A stretch of 32,834 bases of DNA from assembly GCA_021813505.1 (NCBI GenBank), contig JAKAKI010000037.1, positions 1-32,834 on the forward strand. Direction: 5' to 3'. A program made the translations under genes and the position numbers. Source of the stretch: a bacterium (lineage in GTDB: Bacteria; Zixibacteria; MSB-5A5; WJJR01). Each line of letters starts with the position of its first letter. Position 1 is the first letter of the stretch. The notes under the pieces are model-generated. The model searched no databases. It was not told the DNA's origin and was given only the letters and a program-made list of their open reading frames with translations. Shown here piece by piece: positions 23,269-32,693 of this stretch.

Positions 23269-23979
23269 ATGTTAACAAAATCATTGGATAAACGCGGGGG
23301 GCATGCGCTATTGTTGACACTCATGAGACCAATCAGAATGCTCTTGACAGGTTTTTGGCAGTGCGCGGCTATGCTGATCGCCAGGCGCGTTGCGCTGCCT
23401 CGCGCACAGGTGGCAGCCGTCGCGGTGCTTGTTGGATTTACCGGGTTGGCGGTCATGTCCGGTGGAGTTCATGCTGACGATGCGTCCAACCGTGTTCCGG
23501 TGGCCAACGCAATGACAGATACCCTGACTGACTGGCGCGCGATTTATTCGGAAATCGCGTCAGGGTTCGTCAAGCTGGAGCCGATTTTCCGCAAGGGATG
23601 CTTCGACTGCCACAGCAAGCAGACTCATTACCCGTGGTACCACGCCGTCCCGGGGATCAAGCAGTTGATCGACAAGGACGTTCGGGATGCGCGCAAGCGG
23701 CTGGATATGTCTGCCGGGTTTCCGTTCGGCGCCAAGAGACCACCGGCCGATGATCTGTCGCGGATCAAAGGCGAGCTTGAGGACCACGAAATGCCGCCGT
23801 GGAATTATCGACTGATGCACTGGAATGCCAATCCCAGCGACGCTGAGCGGGACTCGATGATTGCCTGGATTGACGCCAGTCTCAAGCTGTTGGCCGCGCA
23901 CGGACAGTATCCGTTTGGGCAGACGGACGAAGATTCCGAAGGCAATGCGGGTGACGAGGAGTCCGAGTCCTCGGAGTAG
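23269..23979 (+). CDS. Secreted haem-binding protein with CxxCH motif (Haem_bd family)
   Basis: 236 residues from ATG 23269; AAGGATGACACC precedes it. A long N-terminal region (50 residues, several Met) leads to a hydrophobic export segment (VAAVAVLVGFTGLAVMSGG) with likely cleavage near VHADD. The mature part has one c-type haem site FRKGCFDCHSKQTHYPWYH, then DVRDARKRLDMS and HEMPPWNYRLMHWNA, whose Met/His are candidate axial ligands. This is the pattern of the small Haem_bd (DUF1924/PF14376-like) family found in periplasm. The tail is very acidic (DEDSEGNAGDEESESSE). Electron-transfer or sensing roles are possible. It is convergent with the GH57 gene, 15 bases apart. Confidence 0.8.
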   Translation: MLTKSLDKRGGHALLLTLMRPIRMLLTGFWQCAAMLIARRVALPRAQVAAVAVLVGFTGLAVMSGGVHADDASNRVPVANAMTDTLTDWRAIYSEIASGFVKLEPIFRKGCFDCHSKQTHYPWYHAVPGIKQLIDKDVRDARKRLDMSAGFPFGAKRPPADDLSRIKGELEDHEMPPWNYRLMHWNANPSDAERDSMIAWIDASLKLLAAHGQYPFGQTDEDSEGNAGDEESESSE

Positions 23980-23994
23980 CCGGTGCGGTGGGGA

Positions 23995-26421
23995 TCAGCC
24001 GACGCGGACGCCCAGCGAATTGCCAAGAGCGGCGAAGTGTTCCACCCAACGGGAAGCATTGGCGTCGCCCGCAATGCTGCGTTGCCGGAATTCCGGGTAC
24101 GACCACTGGCGCAGTTCCCAGAACGTATTCTGCACCTTTTGCAGATCAAGGCTGATCGGCAGTGTTCTCGCCATGGCTGCCGCGCGCGACAGTTTCTCGA
24201 GGAGTTTCAGATCCGCAGGGCTCTCGAAGAAATCTTCGATCATCTGTTCCAGTAAGCGGCGAAACGCGTAGGCCAGCCCCGGCGCATCGAGCGCGACACC
24301 GGCCGTGCGAGCTTCGCTCAATTGAACGTCGAGTTGATCGAGATCAACTTCCGGCTTGCCCAATGTCCGGCGAAGATCGGTGTGCAAGACAAACTCGGCT
24401 GCCGTCTTCAGGGCGACGGGCAGGGGGATTCCCATCTCGCGGACGAATTGCATGAGTGACCCGTGGTCACGGCACAAGTCACGATAGACGGTCTCGGCCT
24501 CAGCCAGGGTGTTTTCGAGAATGATGCTGAGAATCCGGCGCTGTTCATCGCGGAAGAGTGACCGCAACGAGTAAACGCTCTGGCCATACTCACGATCCAG
24601 CAGCCGCAACATCAGCGCGTAGTCGGCCTGCGCAAAGGCAACGGTCATTTCGCGGGAGATGGTCATGAAGACCTGGGGATCGGGATTGGTCAAGACCCCG
24701 CCGGCGATGTTGGGGCCGCCAAAATGGATCACACTGTAGCCGAGGACGGCGGACTGGCGGGTGAGATCGCAGGTCACGCGCACGCGGCCTGTCGCCAGGC
24801 GGGTTCTTCCACTCTGACGGTCGGTGGCCTCGAGCCGTTCGGTGGAATAGCAGGCGATCTTGTCGTCCGGCTGGGCGCCATCGAACAGTGAACTCACCGC
24901 GTATTGAGCGCCGACCTTCGCCAGAGTGACCACCGCCGGGTGCACCTTTCGTTCCCAAATACGCCGGCCGTTGGCCTGCTCCGGCAGATTGCTGGGGGCT
25001 TTCTCCAAGAGCGCCAGGAACTGTGATTCCAACGGCTGGCTGGATACGAACTCGGCGATTTGAATCGTGCGACCCGCGTATTGCAGAATCTGCACGGTCT
25101 CGATTCCCGAGATGTCATCGAAGAACCATCCGCAACTGGTGTACATCAACATGGCGTTGCGCTGCATCTCAAGCAGCGCCAGGGCCGCAGTGGTCTCGGC
25201 GGGATTGAGAGGATGGGCGGCATGGCGGGCGAAGAAGCGATCGATGCTGTCGTTGGAACGGTCGAGAATTACATCGATGTAATCGTTGCGCGCCTGCCAC
25301 GGACTGCGCAGCAGCTCCCCGGCGCCGTTTTCGAACAGCGGTGCGATTGTGTCGCGCAGCCAATCGAGTGCCTGCCGCAGCGGCTCACGCCAGGCCTGAT
25401 TCCATCGCGGGTGGGCGCCCGTGTTGCAGCCGCAACTGCTCCGCCAGCGTTCGACTCCGTGGGCGCAACTCCACGACGTATTCTCGATAATCTCCACCTC
25501 GTGGGCCGGCGGGTGTTTCTCCAGGAACTCACCATAGTTGGTCAGGGTGGCGAGCTTATTCGATTCGATGTGCTGAATCGCGTAGGCAAGTCCCATGTCG
25601 CCAAAACGGTGATGATGGCCGTACGTCTCGCCGTCGGTGGCGATGTGCGCGAGCTGGGCCTCGGAGCGGTTGGGGGACAACCCGGCGAGAATCCGGTCGG
25701 CGAAATACATGCCATTGTCGAGCAGACGTTCGAATGCCACCGCCCGCGATGAGGGTCCATCATAAAAGAAGATGGCGATCTCCCGCCGCGAGGGAAGGCG
25801 GAGCAGGTAGGGGCGGGTCGTATCGATGCCGCCGGAGGGGAGATTCTGCCACTCGCGCTCGCCGATCCGGCGCACTCGGCGCGCCTGATGGGGGGCGAGG
25901 ATGACGAACCGGATGCCGTACTCTGAGGCGATGTCGAGCGTTTCCAGGTCGACGGCGGTCTCCGGCAGCCAGATCCCCTCGGAGGGCCGGCGGAAGCGAT
26001 ACTGGAAGTCACGAAGCCCCCAGGCAATCTGCGTGATCTTGTCGCGGCGATTGGCCAGCGGCATGATCATGTGATTGTAGGCCTGGGCAATCGCGGAGCC
26101 GTGGCCGGAGAAAGATCTGAGACTCTCGAAGTCAGCTTCGAGCACCGCCTGGTAGGTCTCCGGTGCCTTCTCCTCCATCCAACTCAGGAGTGTCGGGCCG
26201 AAGTCGAAGCTGATCTTCTCGTAATTGCTGACGATGCGGTTGATCAGGCCGTCCTGATCGAGAATGCGGGATGCCGCGTTGGGGCTGTAGCATTCGCTGT
26301 CGATCCGTTCGTTCCAGTCATGGTAGGGGTAGGCCGAATCCTGCAGCTCGATGGCCTCCAGCCAGGGATTCTCCCTCGGCGGCTGATAGAAGTGGCCATG
26401 GATGCAGACGTGGCGGGTCAT
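23995..26421 (-). CDS. GH57 glucan-active enzyme with DUF3536 C-terminal domain
   Basis: 808 residues, 12 bases downstream of glgB in the same operon; no strong ribosome site, so translation is probably coupled to glgB. The GH57 barrel is N-terminal: HGHFYQPPRENPW (8-20), the catalytic-nucleophile region GIWLPETAVD (Glu154), and the ATDGETYGHHHRFGD motif with the acid/base Asp263. The remaining ~450 residues match the helical DUF3536 extension (LRQALDWLRDTIAPLFE, MLMYTSCGWFFDDISGIETVQILQYAGR). GH57 members include alpha-amylases, amylopullulanases, 4-alpha-glucanotransferases and branching enzymes. The exact reaction of the DUF3536 type is not settled. No signal peptide, so it acts on cytoplasmic glucan with GlgB and MalQ. 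Confidence 0.88.
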   Translation of the reverse strand: MTRHVCIHGHFYQPPRENPWLEAIELQDSAYPYHDWNERIDSECYSPNAASRILDQDGLINRIVSNYEKISFDFGPTLLSWMEEKAPETYQAVLEADFESLRSFSGHGSAIAQAYNHMIMPLANRRDKITQIAWGLRDFQYRFRRPSEGIWLPETAVDLETLDIASEYGIRFVILAPHQARRVRRIGEREWQNLPSGGIDTTRPYLLRLPSRREIAIFFYDGPSSRAVAFERLLDNGMYFADRILAGLSPNRSEAQLAHIATDGETYGHHHRFGDMGLAYAIQHIESNKLATLTNYGEFLEKHPPAHEVEIIENTSWSCAHGVERWRSSCGCNTGAHPRWNQAWREPLRQALDWLRDTIAPLFENGAGELLRSPWQARNDYIDVILDRSNDSIDRFFARHAAHPLNPAETTAALALLEMQRNAMLMYTSCGWFFDDISGIETVQILQYAGRTIQIAEFVSSQPLESQFLALLEKAPSNLPEQANGRRIWERKVHPAVVTLAKVGAQYAVSSLFDGAQPDDKIACYSTERLEATDRQSGRTRLATGRVRVTCDLTRQSAVLGYSVIHFGGPNIAGGVLTNPDPQVFMTISREMTVAFAQADYALMLRLLDREYGQSVYSLRSLFRDEQRRILSIILENTLAEAETVYRDLCRDHGSLMQFVREMGIPLPVALKTAAEFVLHTDLRRTLGKPEVDLDQLDVQLSEARTAGVALDAPGLAYAFRRLLEQMIEDFFESPADLKLLEKLSRAAAMARTLPISLDLQKVQNTFWELRQWSYPEFRQRSIAGDANASRWVEHFAALGNSLGVRVG

Positions 26422-26433
26422 GGATGGCCGATC

Positions 26434-28383
26434 TCAATCCGGGCTGCGGAACCAGACAACAGCCAGGGGAGGCAGGGTCAGTTCGAGTGAGAAGGGCCGT
26501 CCGTGGTATGGGATCGCCTGTGCCTCGACGCCCCCGGAGTTGCCCATGCCGCTGCCGCCATACTCGCCGGCATCGCTGTTCAGGATTTCACGCCAGTAGC
26601 CGGCGAAGGGAACACCGATGCGGAATCGGGTTCTGGGCACCGGTGTGAAGTTTGCGGCCACCAGGACCATCTGTCCCGTTGTCTTGCCTTTGCGCAACAG
26701 CGCCAGGGTGCTCTGCTGGTTGTCGCTGCAGTCAATCCATTCAAAACCGGACGGCTCGGAGTCGAGCTCGTGCAGCGCGGGTTCGGAGCGATAGGTCCGA
26801 TTCAGATCAGTGACCCACTTCTGAATCCCCGAGTGGGGAGCGTATTGCAGCAGATGCCAGTCGAGCGAGACCTCGTGGTACCATTCCTGCCATTGACCGA
26901 ATTCGGCGCCCATGAAGAGAAGTTTCTTGCCGGACTGGGCATACATGTAACCGTAGAGCAGCCGCAGATTGGCGAATTTCTGCCAGTCGTCGCCGGGCAT
27001 CTTCCCCAAAAGCGAACTCTTGCCGTGGACAACTTCGTCGTGCGACAGCGGCAGCGCGAAGTTTTCATAGAAGGCGTAGAGCATGCGGAAGGTCAGCTCG
27101 TTGTGGTGGAACTTGCGGTGAACCGGGTCCTTCGCCATGTACACCAGCGTGTCGTGCATCCAGCCCATGTCCCACTTCAGTCCGAAGCCGAGGCCGCCAA
27201 CGTAGGTCGGCCGCGAAACCATGGGCCAGTCGGTCGATTCCTCGGCGATGGTCTGGACGTCGGGATGGCGCCGGTAGATTTCCTCGTTGAACTGGCGCAG
27301 GAAGGAAATCGCGTCGAGGTTTTCACGACCGCCGTACTGATTGGGAATCCACTCGCCGGGCTGGCGTGAGTAGTCGAGGTAGAGCATCGACGCGACCGCG
27401 TCCACACGCAACCCATCGGCGTGGTATTTCTCCAGCCAGAAAAGCGCGCTGGAGAGCAGGAAAGAACGGACCTCGTTGCGGCCATAATTGAAGATCGAAC
27501 TGTCCCAGTCGGGGTGGAGTCCCATCCGGTCATCGGCATGTTCGAAGAGGTGGGTGCCGTCGAAGTAGCCGAGGGCGTGCTGATCCTTGGGGAAATGCGA
27601 CGGCACCCAATCGAGGATGACGCCGATCCCCTGCTGGTGCAGGTAGTCCACCAGGTACATGAAATCCTGAGGCGAGCCGAAGCGGCTGGTGGGGGCGTAG
27701 TACCCGGTGGTTTGGTATCCCCAGGAGCCGAAGAACGGATGCTCCATAACTGGGAGGAATTCCACGTGGGTGAAGCCGAGTTGGGTGAGATACGCTGCAA
27801 GTTTCGGGGCGAGCTCACGGTAGGTTAGCCAGCGGTTGTTGTCTTCGGGCACCCGCATCCAGGAGCCGAGGTGCATTTCGTAAATGGACATCGGCGCGTT
27901 CAATGAATTGCGGCTGAGGCGGGCGGCCATCCACGCCTGATCACCCCAGGTGTATTCGAGGTCCCAGACGATCGAGGCGGTCTTCGGGGGCGTTTCGTAG
28001 AGGAACGCAACGGGATCGGCTTTCTCCACGCGGTAACCGTTATACCGCGACACGATGTGATACTTATAGTTGGCACCGCGGCCGACGCCGGGGACAAAAC
28101 CCTCCCAGATGCCGGAGCTTGCGCGTGCCTGGAGGGCGTGGCTGGTGCGATTCCAGCCGTTGAAATCGCCCATGACGTAGACACGCTCGGCGTCGGGCGC
28201 CCAGACGGCGAACCGCGTTCCCTTCACGCCGGCGGCGGTATCGGGATGCGCGCCGAGTTTGTCGAAAAGATGGTAATGCGTTCCCTCGTTGAACAGGTAA
28301 ATATCGTCATTAGTGAGTCTGGTCATCTCGTGGTGTACCCCGGACCCCGGAGCCTCCATGGCTGGTGCCGTCCTGGTGGACAT
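26434..28383 (-). CDS. glgB: 1,4-alpha-glucan branching enzyme (GH13)
   Basis: 649 residues. The start at 28383 is chosen for GGGGAGA seven bases upstream; an in-frame ATG at 28326 ([15 protein letters not shown]) would give the more usual N-terminus. It creates alpha-1,6 branches in glycogen. The CBM48 module ([20 protein letters not shown], 58-77) and GH13 barrel are complete: Asp328 ([18 protein letters not shown]), Glu381 (AEES), Asp449 ([12 protein letters not shown]). The extra N-terminal N1 domain of E. coli GlgB is absent. It is first in an operon with the GH57-DUF3536 enzyme, so a branching and a remodelling activity are co-expressed. Confidence 0.93.
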   Translation of the reverse strand: MSTRTAPAMEAPGSGVHHEMTRLTNDDIYLFNEGTHYHLFDKLGAHPDTAAGVKGTRFAVWAPDAERVYVMGDFNGWNRTSHALQARASSGIWEGFVPGVGRGANYKYHIVSRYNGYRVEKADPVAFLYETPPKTASIVWDLEYTWGDQAWMAARLSRNSLNAPMSIYEMHLGSWMRVPEDNNRWLTYRELAPKLAAYLTQLGFTHVEFLPVMEHPFFGSWGYQTTGYYAPTSRFGSPQDFMYLVDYLHQQGIGVILDWVPSHFPKDQHALGYFDGTHLFEHADDRMGLHPDWDSSIFNYGRNEVRSFLLSSALFWLEKYHADGLRVDAVASMLYLDYSRQPGEWIPNQYGGRENLDAISFLRQFNEEIYRRHPDVQTIAEESTDWPMVSRPTYVGGLGFGLKWDMGWMHDTLVYMAKDPVHRKFHHNELTFRMLYAFYENFALPLSHDEVVHGKSSLLGKMPGDDWQKFANLRLLYGYMYAQSGKKLLFMGAEFGQWQEWYHEVSLDWHLLQYAPHSGIQKWVTDLNRTYRSEPALHELDSEPSGFEWIDCSDNQQSTLALLRKGKTTGQMVLVAANFTPVPRTRFRIGVPFAGYWREILNSDAGEYGGSGMGNSGGVEAQAIPYHGRPFSLELTLPPLAVVWFRSPD

Positions 28384-29068
28384 TGATGGTCTCCCCGTCT
28401 GGTTCTGCCGGCAGCGCTCGGCGCAGGCGCCGGGAACAACCCATTCCCCTGCCCCGGCCCTACGTTCCGGCCACAAAGCTTATATCGGCAGTTTGCCACA
28501 CTCGTCCCGGCTGGGCCGGGTGGCCGCCGGGCGGGATGCGTGCGGGTCATGGCAATGAAGCACTTCATCGGTCAACGTCCCTGCAACCGGTTCCAATCAA
28601 CATCCCCCCCGCATGGTTCTCTGGTACGCTGCGGTGATCCCAATGAGCGGCACAGGAGGGTTTTACTCAAGGGCAATTGCAGTACGGAGATTCCGGCCGG
28701 GAAAGCGGTGCGTGACAAGCGAAGGTGTGTTCAGCACTGGCTGAAAATCCGCATGCACAGTATCCGGTTGGAAATCAAGCTCATCAGACGCCGGGTGTCA
28801 AAACCACGAACAGTGGGGACGTGCGCGGCGGCCGCGTGGCCATGATTGCAACCTGTTGAAAGGCAAGCGACAAGGCGTCCCGCCTATTCCAAAGCCGCGC
28901 TCATGATGCACGCCACGTTCAATCCTCCACGCAATTCGGCCGGATGAAAAAAGAAAGAGAACACCAAAATGGTGCCGACGTATAAAACATGAGGTGCAAA
29001 GGTCATGATCCGTCAGTGGCGGGAAGGGAATCCTGGCCGGAATGGGATTGAGTCCTGGGGAGGGTCAG
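28384..29068. other. ~685-base divergent intergenic region
   Basis: It separates glgB (minus) from the Panacea-type gene (plus). No supported gene. A plus-strand frame from ATG 28555 stays open for about 97 codons but has no ribosome site and is rich in Arg, Cys and Pro in no recognisable pattern. A 13-codon mini-frame (MKKEREHQNGADV, 28943-28984) sits just before the promoter-like TATAAA at 28981. Confidence 0.5.
28962..28986 (+). promoter_or_regulatory. Promoter-like -10 with adjacent dyad upstream of the Panacea fusion gene
   Basis: TATAAA at 28981-28986 is a near-consensus -10. The dyad CACCA-AAA-TGGTG (28962-28974) lies within what would be the -35 to -10 spacer, a classic position for an autorepressor. 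The -35 itself is weak. Confidence 0.3.
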
Positions 29069-29944
29069 ATGGTTGAGGTGGCGCTGTCAAAGACGGAGCG
29101 CGTGATCAAGCGCGCGACGCCGGCTCCCAAGCTGAAGGAAATTATCATCTACGTTCTCGATTTGTGCCGCCACAAACCGATCGTTGGTGAAGCGGCCCTC
29201 AACACCATCCTCTACTTTGCCGACTTCATCCATTACGCCACAAGCGGCCGCTCCATCACCGGGGTGCGCTACATCAAAGAGAGCCATGGTCCGGTTCCCG
29301 CCGAGGATGCGTTGACAGCGGCTTGGGATGAACTGGTTGCCGAAAGCCGGCTGCGCGTGCGCGAGGAGTTGAGCTTTGATTCGCCGAAGCGCGTGCCGAT
29401 TGTCATCGGGCGCGCGGACCGAGCGCTCTTTGCGAAATCCGAGCTGGAGATCGTGGATTTTGTGCTGAATCATTTCTGCAAGTACTCCACCACAGAAATC
29501 GCCGGCATCACCAGTTCGGATTTGGGCTGGCGGATGGCAGAGCTGGGTGCGGAGATTCCCTATCACACCGTCTGGATCAGACGGCGCAATATTCTGACCG
29601 CGGATGCGGTGGAACGCGCCATGATGCGTGCGCGGCTGGCGCACAAGGGTGTGAGCGACAGTTCGATGTCATGGGGGCGCGTGGCCAGTTCGCATCCCTT
29701 TGACGCCAATTGGCAGCGTCTGGAGCGCGAACACCCGCGCGGCGCCGATGTGCTAGCGGATATTGTCTACGTGCTCTCCAGGGAGCCACGGCAGTTCAAC
29801 AAAGTGGATGACGCCTCGCGGTTGTGGGCGGTCCGGACTGATGAAGGACCGTGGGAGCGGACACCGGCACTGGATGTCGTCTATCAGATCGACGAGCTGA
29901 TGGGGACAGTTACGCTATTGTCCGCCGAGACGGCCCAAGTGTAG
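29069..29944 (+). CDS. Panacea (SocA-like) antitoxin domain fused to a RelE/ParE-like domain
   Basis: 291 residues from ATG 29069, with GGGGAGGG five bases upstream. Residues about 20-170 match the Panacea/DUF4065 (SocA-like) pattern: KLKEIIIYVLDLC, then LNTILYFADFIHYATSG, then ITGVRYIKESHGPVP, where Panacea usually has 'KLLYFAD..hy...G..itg..y.a..hGPV'. Residues about 205-291 look like a RelE/ParE fold: FDANWQRLEREHP, two helices, then LWAVRTDEG and ALDVVYQIDELMGTVTLLSAE, matching the terminal strand pair 'RvvYrid...~tv.vl'. Panacea domains serve as antitoxins or chaperones beside many toxins; a single-chain fusion would be self-neutralising. The RelE part is inferred from pattern only. No separate toxin gene adjoins it. 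Confidence 0.7.
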   Translation: MVEVALSKTERVIKRATPAPKLKEIIIYVLDLCRHKPIVGEAALNTILYFADFIHYATSGRSITGVRYIKESHGPVPAEDALTAAWDELVAESRLRVREELSFDSPKRVPIVIGRADRALFAKSELEIVDFVLNHFCKYSTTEIAGITSSDLGWRMAELGAEIPYHTVWIRRRNILTADAVERAMMRARLAHKGVSDSSMSWGRVASSHPFDANWQRLEREHPRGADVLADIVYVLSREPRQFNKVDDASRLWAVRTDEGPWERTPALDVVYQIDELMGTVTLLSAETAQV

Positions 29945-29990
29945 CAGGCTGCTCAACGCCCCCGCAGATGGTGCGTCAGCCGGAATTGTC

Positions 29991-30062
29991 GTCCTGAGCG
30001 GAGCGAAGGACCTGTTTTTTCTACCCACGAAGACACAGCAGATGCTTCGCTGCGCTCAGCAT
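29991..30062. repeat. Inverted pair of CCTGAGCGnAGCGAAGGAcCTG repeats
   Basis: GTCCTGAGCGGAGCGAAGGA followed by CCTG (29991-30014) and the inverse CAGATGCTTCGCTGCGCTCA followed by GCAT (30039-30062) are separated by 24 bases. This CCTGAGCGAAGCGAAGGATCTG element is a common dispersed intergenic repeat. A small hairpin TTGACC-TTTTG-GGTCAA (30068-30084) follows. Nothing else is visible in the 188-base gap. Confidence 0.75.
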
Positions 30063-30132
30063 AACACTTGACCTTTTGGGTCAATGGCGCAGTGTATTCA
30101 ATAACCTGCCAGCAGTCTCAATAACGGAACTG

Positions 30133-31665
30133 CTAGGCGGGCTTCCGCCCGTTTGATTCGGTAAGCTGTGCGAGTCTTTGGCTGATCGCATCCTGCAGAT
30201 CGGTGTCCTCGAAGCGCCACTCCCAGTTCCCTTTGTTGGTGCCGGGACGGTTCATGCGGGCCTCGGAGCCCAATCCCATCAGATCCTGAATCGGAATCAT
30301 CGCCAGATTCGCAGGCGACTTCATCGCGAGGCCGATCAAGTCCCAATGGATTTCGTGGCCATCGGTTCCGAGATACGCAAGCGTGCGCCGGCGTTCTTCG
30401 GCTCTGGCCGAATCCGTACGGGTTGTGTCCGTGGCGGTGTCCGCGAACCAGCCAACCGTGGTATCGTTGTCGTGGGTGCCGGTGTAGATGACGGAGCGCG
30501 CCGGGTATTTCAGTGGATGATCGTCCGGATCAGTGGGATCATACCCGAAGGCGAATTGCAGGACGCGCAGTCCTGGGAAGTGGAACTCATCGCGCAACGC
30601 GGCGACTTCCGCCGTGACCAACCCGAGATCCTCGGCCACGAACGGTAGTTTACCCAAGGTCGCGTGGACTGTGCGGAAGAAATCGGCGCCGGGGCCGTTG
30701 ATCCATTCACCGGTCACCGCAGTGCGTGACTGAGGCGGGATCGCCCAGCAATGATGGAAGCCGATGAAATGGTCCAGACGCGCGGCGTCGAAACGTTCGA
30801 AGGTGACCCGCAGGCGGTCGATCCACCAGCCGTAACGCTGGTCGCGCAGGACATCCCAGCGGTAGAGGGGATTTCCCCACCGCTGGCCGGTGGCGCTGAA
30901 ATAATCGGGGGGAACTCCCGCCACTGCGGTCAGCCGCCCGCGAGCGTCCAATTGAAAGATCTCCGGATGCGCCCAGACGTCGGCGCTGTCATGCTCAACA
31001 AAGATCGGCACATCGCCCATCAGCCCGATGCCACGGTTGTGGCAATGCGTGAGCAATCGCGACCATTGTGTGTCGAATTCGAATTGAAGGAATTGATGAT
31101 ACGCGATCTCGGAGGCGAGTTCGCGGCGTACGTCGGCGATCACCTGTGGATGGCGATCGCGCAGGCCGGGAATCCAGCGGTACCAGGGGAGTCCGTTGAA
31201 TGAGTGTTTCAAGGCCGCGTAGAGCGCGTAATCGTCGAGCCAGTATCGCTGCCGCTGACAGAACTCCGCGAACCGGGACCGGGTCTGATCATCCCGTTGA
31301 GTATTGAATTCCGCGAACGCCTTCCGGAGAGCTTTCTCCCGCATAATGCGGACATGGCGATAATCGACCCGACGGGCCGGCAATTCCGAGAGAGGGGCCG
31401 TGTCCGCCGTGCTGAGCATTCCGGATTGAGCCAACAGTTCGAGGCTGATCAACAGCGGACTTCCGGCGAAGGCGGAGCTGGCGCTGTATGGTGACGGGGT
31501 GTATCCCAGCGGACTGATGGGCAGCATCTGCCACCACGATTGCCTAGCCGCGGCGAGCCAGTCGGCAAAACGAACCGCGGCCGGTCCGAGATCGCCGTTT
31601 CCGTGAGGGGCGGGCAGGGATGTCAGGTGGGCGAGAACGCCGCTGGCACGGGTACTCAAATCCAT
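30133..31665 (-). CDS. malQ: 4-alpha-glucanotransferase (GH77 amylomaltase)
   Basis: 510 residues from ATG 31665 with CCAGGACC before it; the frame is open 40 codons further upstream without a ribosome site. It transfers alpha-1,4-glucan chains, releasing glucose, in maltodextrin/glycogen turnover. GH77 signatures are complete: SGVLAHLTSLPAPHGNGDLG (8-27), PSPYSASSAFAGSPLLI, GDVPIFVEHDSADVW, the nucleophile Asp298 in RLDHFIGF, acid/base Glu345 in FVAEDLGLV, Asp399 in YTGTHDNDTT. Size is that of the short bacterial amylomaltase. It follows the CBM48 gene on the same strand after a 175-base gap and lies close to the glgB-GH57 operon, forming a glucan block. Confidence 0.93.
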   Translation of the reverse strand: MDLSTRASGVLAHLTSLPAPHGNGDLGPAAVRFADWLAAARQSWWQMLPISPLGYTPSPYSASSAFAGSPLLISLELLAQSGMLSTADTAPLSELPARRVDYRHVRIMREKALRKAFAEFNTQRDDQTRSRFAEFCQRQRYWLDDYALYAALKHSFNGLPWYRWIPGLRDRHPQVIADVRRELASEIAYHQFLQFEFDTQWSRLLTHCHNRGIGLMGDVPIFVEHDSADVWAHPEIFQLDARGRLTAVAGVPPDYFSATGQRWGNPLYRWDVLRDQRYGWWIDRLRVTFERFDAARLDHFIGFHHCWAIPPQSRTAVTGEWINGPGADFFRTVHATLGKLPFVAEDLGLVTAEVAALRDEFHFPGLRVLQFAFGYDPTDPDDHPLKYPARSVIYTGTHDNDTTVGWFADTATDTTRTDSARAEERRRTLAYLGTDGHEIHWDLIGLAMKSPANLAMIPIQDLMGLGSEARMNRPGTNKGNWEWRFEDTDLQDAISQRLAQLTESNGRKPA

Positions 31666-31840
31666 TTTGGTCCTGGGGGAATCAGTCCGGAAATGCGCGC
31701 GCTGTGTGCGATGGGTATGGGCAATCCCGGCGCGTGCGGGCACGACATGAGCAGTCTGCATGAGTCCACCGTGGCGATACTCCACCTACATTTTGTGATC
31801 GGCAGGATCGGCGATGGACGTTAAGCGGCTGCGGGCGATG

Positions 31841-32206
31841 TCACTCCGACGCTGGCGATGGAACCACGCAGATCGAGTTGAAGCCGCCGAATGGGGCAGG
31901 CACTTTCTCGGTGCGCTTGGGATCTTCCATCCACTTTGAGTCGACGATGAATTTGTATTCGTGAGATCCCGGTGGGAGGGAGACAGAGATTTTCCAGACG
32001 CCCTTGGCGTCGCGTTTCATCGGTTTCGGGGTCCAGTCGTTGAAGGAGCCGGCGATGGCGACTTCGCGGGCGACCGGAGCTTCGAGGATGAATTTCATGG
32101 ATTTCTTATTATTGCTATTGGTTCGGGATGTGCTTGAGGCCGAACGGCCGGCCGGCATGTGCAGCGTACGCGGACCATCGGTCTTGATCTTCTTTTCGGT
32201 AGCCAT
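31841..32206 (-). CDS. Small CBM48/AMPK-type glycogen-binding domain protein
   Basis: 121 residues from ATG 32206, with GGGGAGG seven bases upstream. Residues 1-35 are a flexible basic/Ser-rich tail. The rest is one CBM48 module: KFILEAPVAREVAIAGSFND, then WTPKPMKRDAKGVWKISVSL, then GSHEYKFIVDSKWMEDP. The Trp residues and the GSFNDW and YKFIVDSKW motifs are those that contact glucan in AMPK-beta-type modules. There is no catalytic domain and no signal peptide. In this neighbourhood it probably docks on glycogen or brings GlgB/MalQ to it; partner unknown. Its own promoter is visible upstream. Confidence 0.85.
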   Translation of the reverse strand: MATEKKIKTDGPRTLHMPAGRSASSTSRTNSNNKKSMKFILEAPVAREVAIAGSFNDWTPKPMKRDAKGVWKISVSLPPGSHEYKFIVDSKWMEDPKRTEKVPAPFGGFNSICVVPSPASE

Positions 32207-32275
32207 TGAAACCTCCCCTCCAGGTCGCCGCCTTCGCGGCATACCAGGCATACGGCAACTCTGAATGACTTTGGA

Positions 32276-32304
32276 AATATATTCGCGCGCAGATTAAGTC
32301 GCAA
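32276..32304 (-). promoter_or_regulatory. Sigma-70-type promoter of the CBM48 gene
   Basis: On the minus strand: TTGCGA (32304-32299), exactly 17 bases, TATATT (32281-32276). Start of transcription would be near 32269, giving a leader of about 60 bases. Confidence 0.6.
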
Positions 32305-32560
32305 GCGGAAACGGCGGCGATACGTGCGCATGTGAGGGCAAATCAATAACGATGGGATCTTTTTGAAACGGGATTCAGCAGACATTGGGCGACATCGCTT
32401 ACCTCTTGCGGTGCCGCAGGTTGGGGTGCGCAGGAGGGGAGTGGACAGATTGCCGCGGTGTACGGTGCGAAGCACACGATGCCGGTGGAAAGCGCAAGAT
32501 GTTCAGCGAGTTCCAGTAGCGGGCAACCATACAGACAGCCGCAATCGTGAAAGAATGGCA
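32305..32560. other. Intergenic stretch between divergent genes
   Basis: Apart from the two promoters at its ends (32276-32304 and 32561-32588), I see no gene, strong hairpin or repeat in the 487 bases between the CBM48 gene and the exported-protein gene. Confidence 0.5.
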
Positions 32561-32588
32561 TTGACAAGATGTTGTGTCCCTGTATTTT
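32561..32588 (+). promoter_or_regulatory. Sigma-70-type promoter of the exported-protein gene
   Basis: TTGACA (32561-32566), 16 bases, TATTTT (32583-32588), about 100 bases before the ATG at 32694. Perfect -35, good -10. Confidence 0.55.
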
Positions 32589-32693
32589 GAATAGTGTGAA
32601 TCCCCGCTGGCGACAACTCTCAGTTGGACAATGCACCGGCAGATGTTAGACAAGACATCATCCGACTGACAACCCCTATCCGGGGAGGTGGAA

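Noticed and set aside
28555-28845. ~97-codon plus-strand frame in the glgB-Panacea gap
   Set aside because: No ribosome site, composition (many Arg, Cys, Pro) typical of non-coding GC-rich DNA, no recognisable motif.
30133-30155. GGCGG/CCGCC hairpin at the malQ stop as a terminator
   Set aside because: The stem is only five pairs and no U-run follows on the minus strand.
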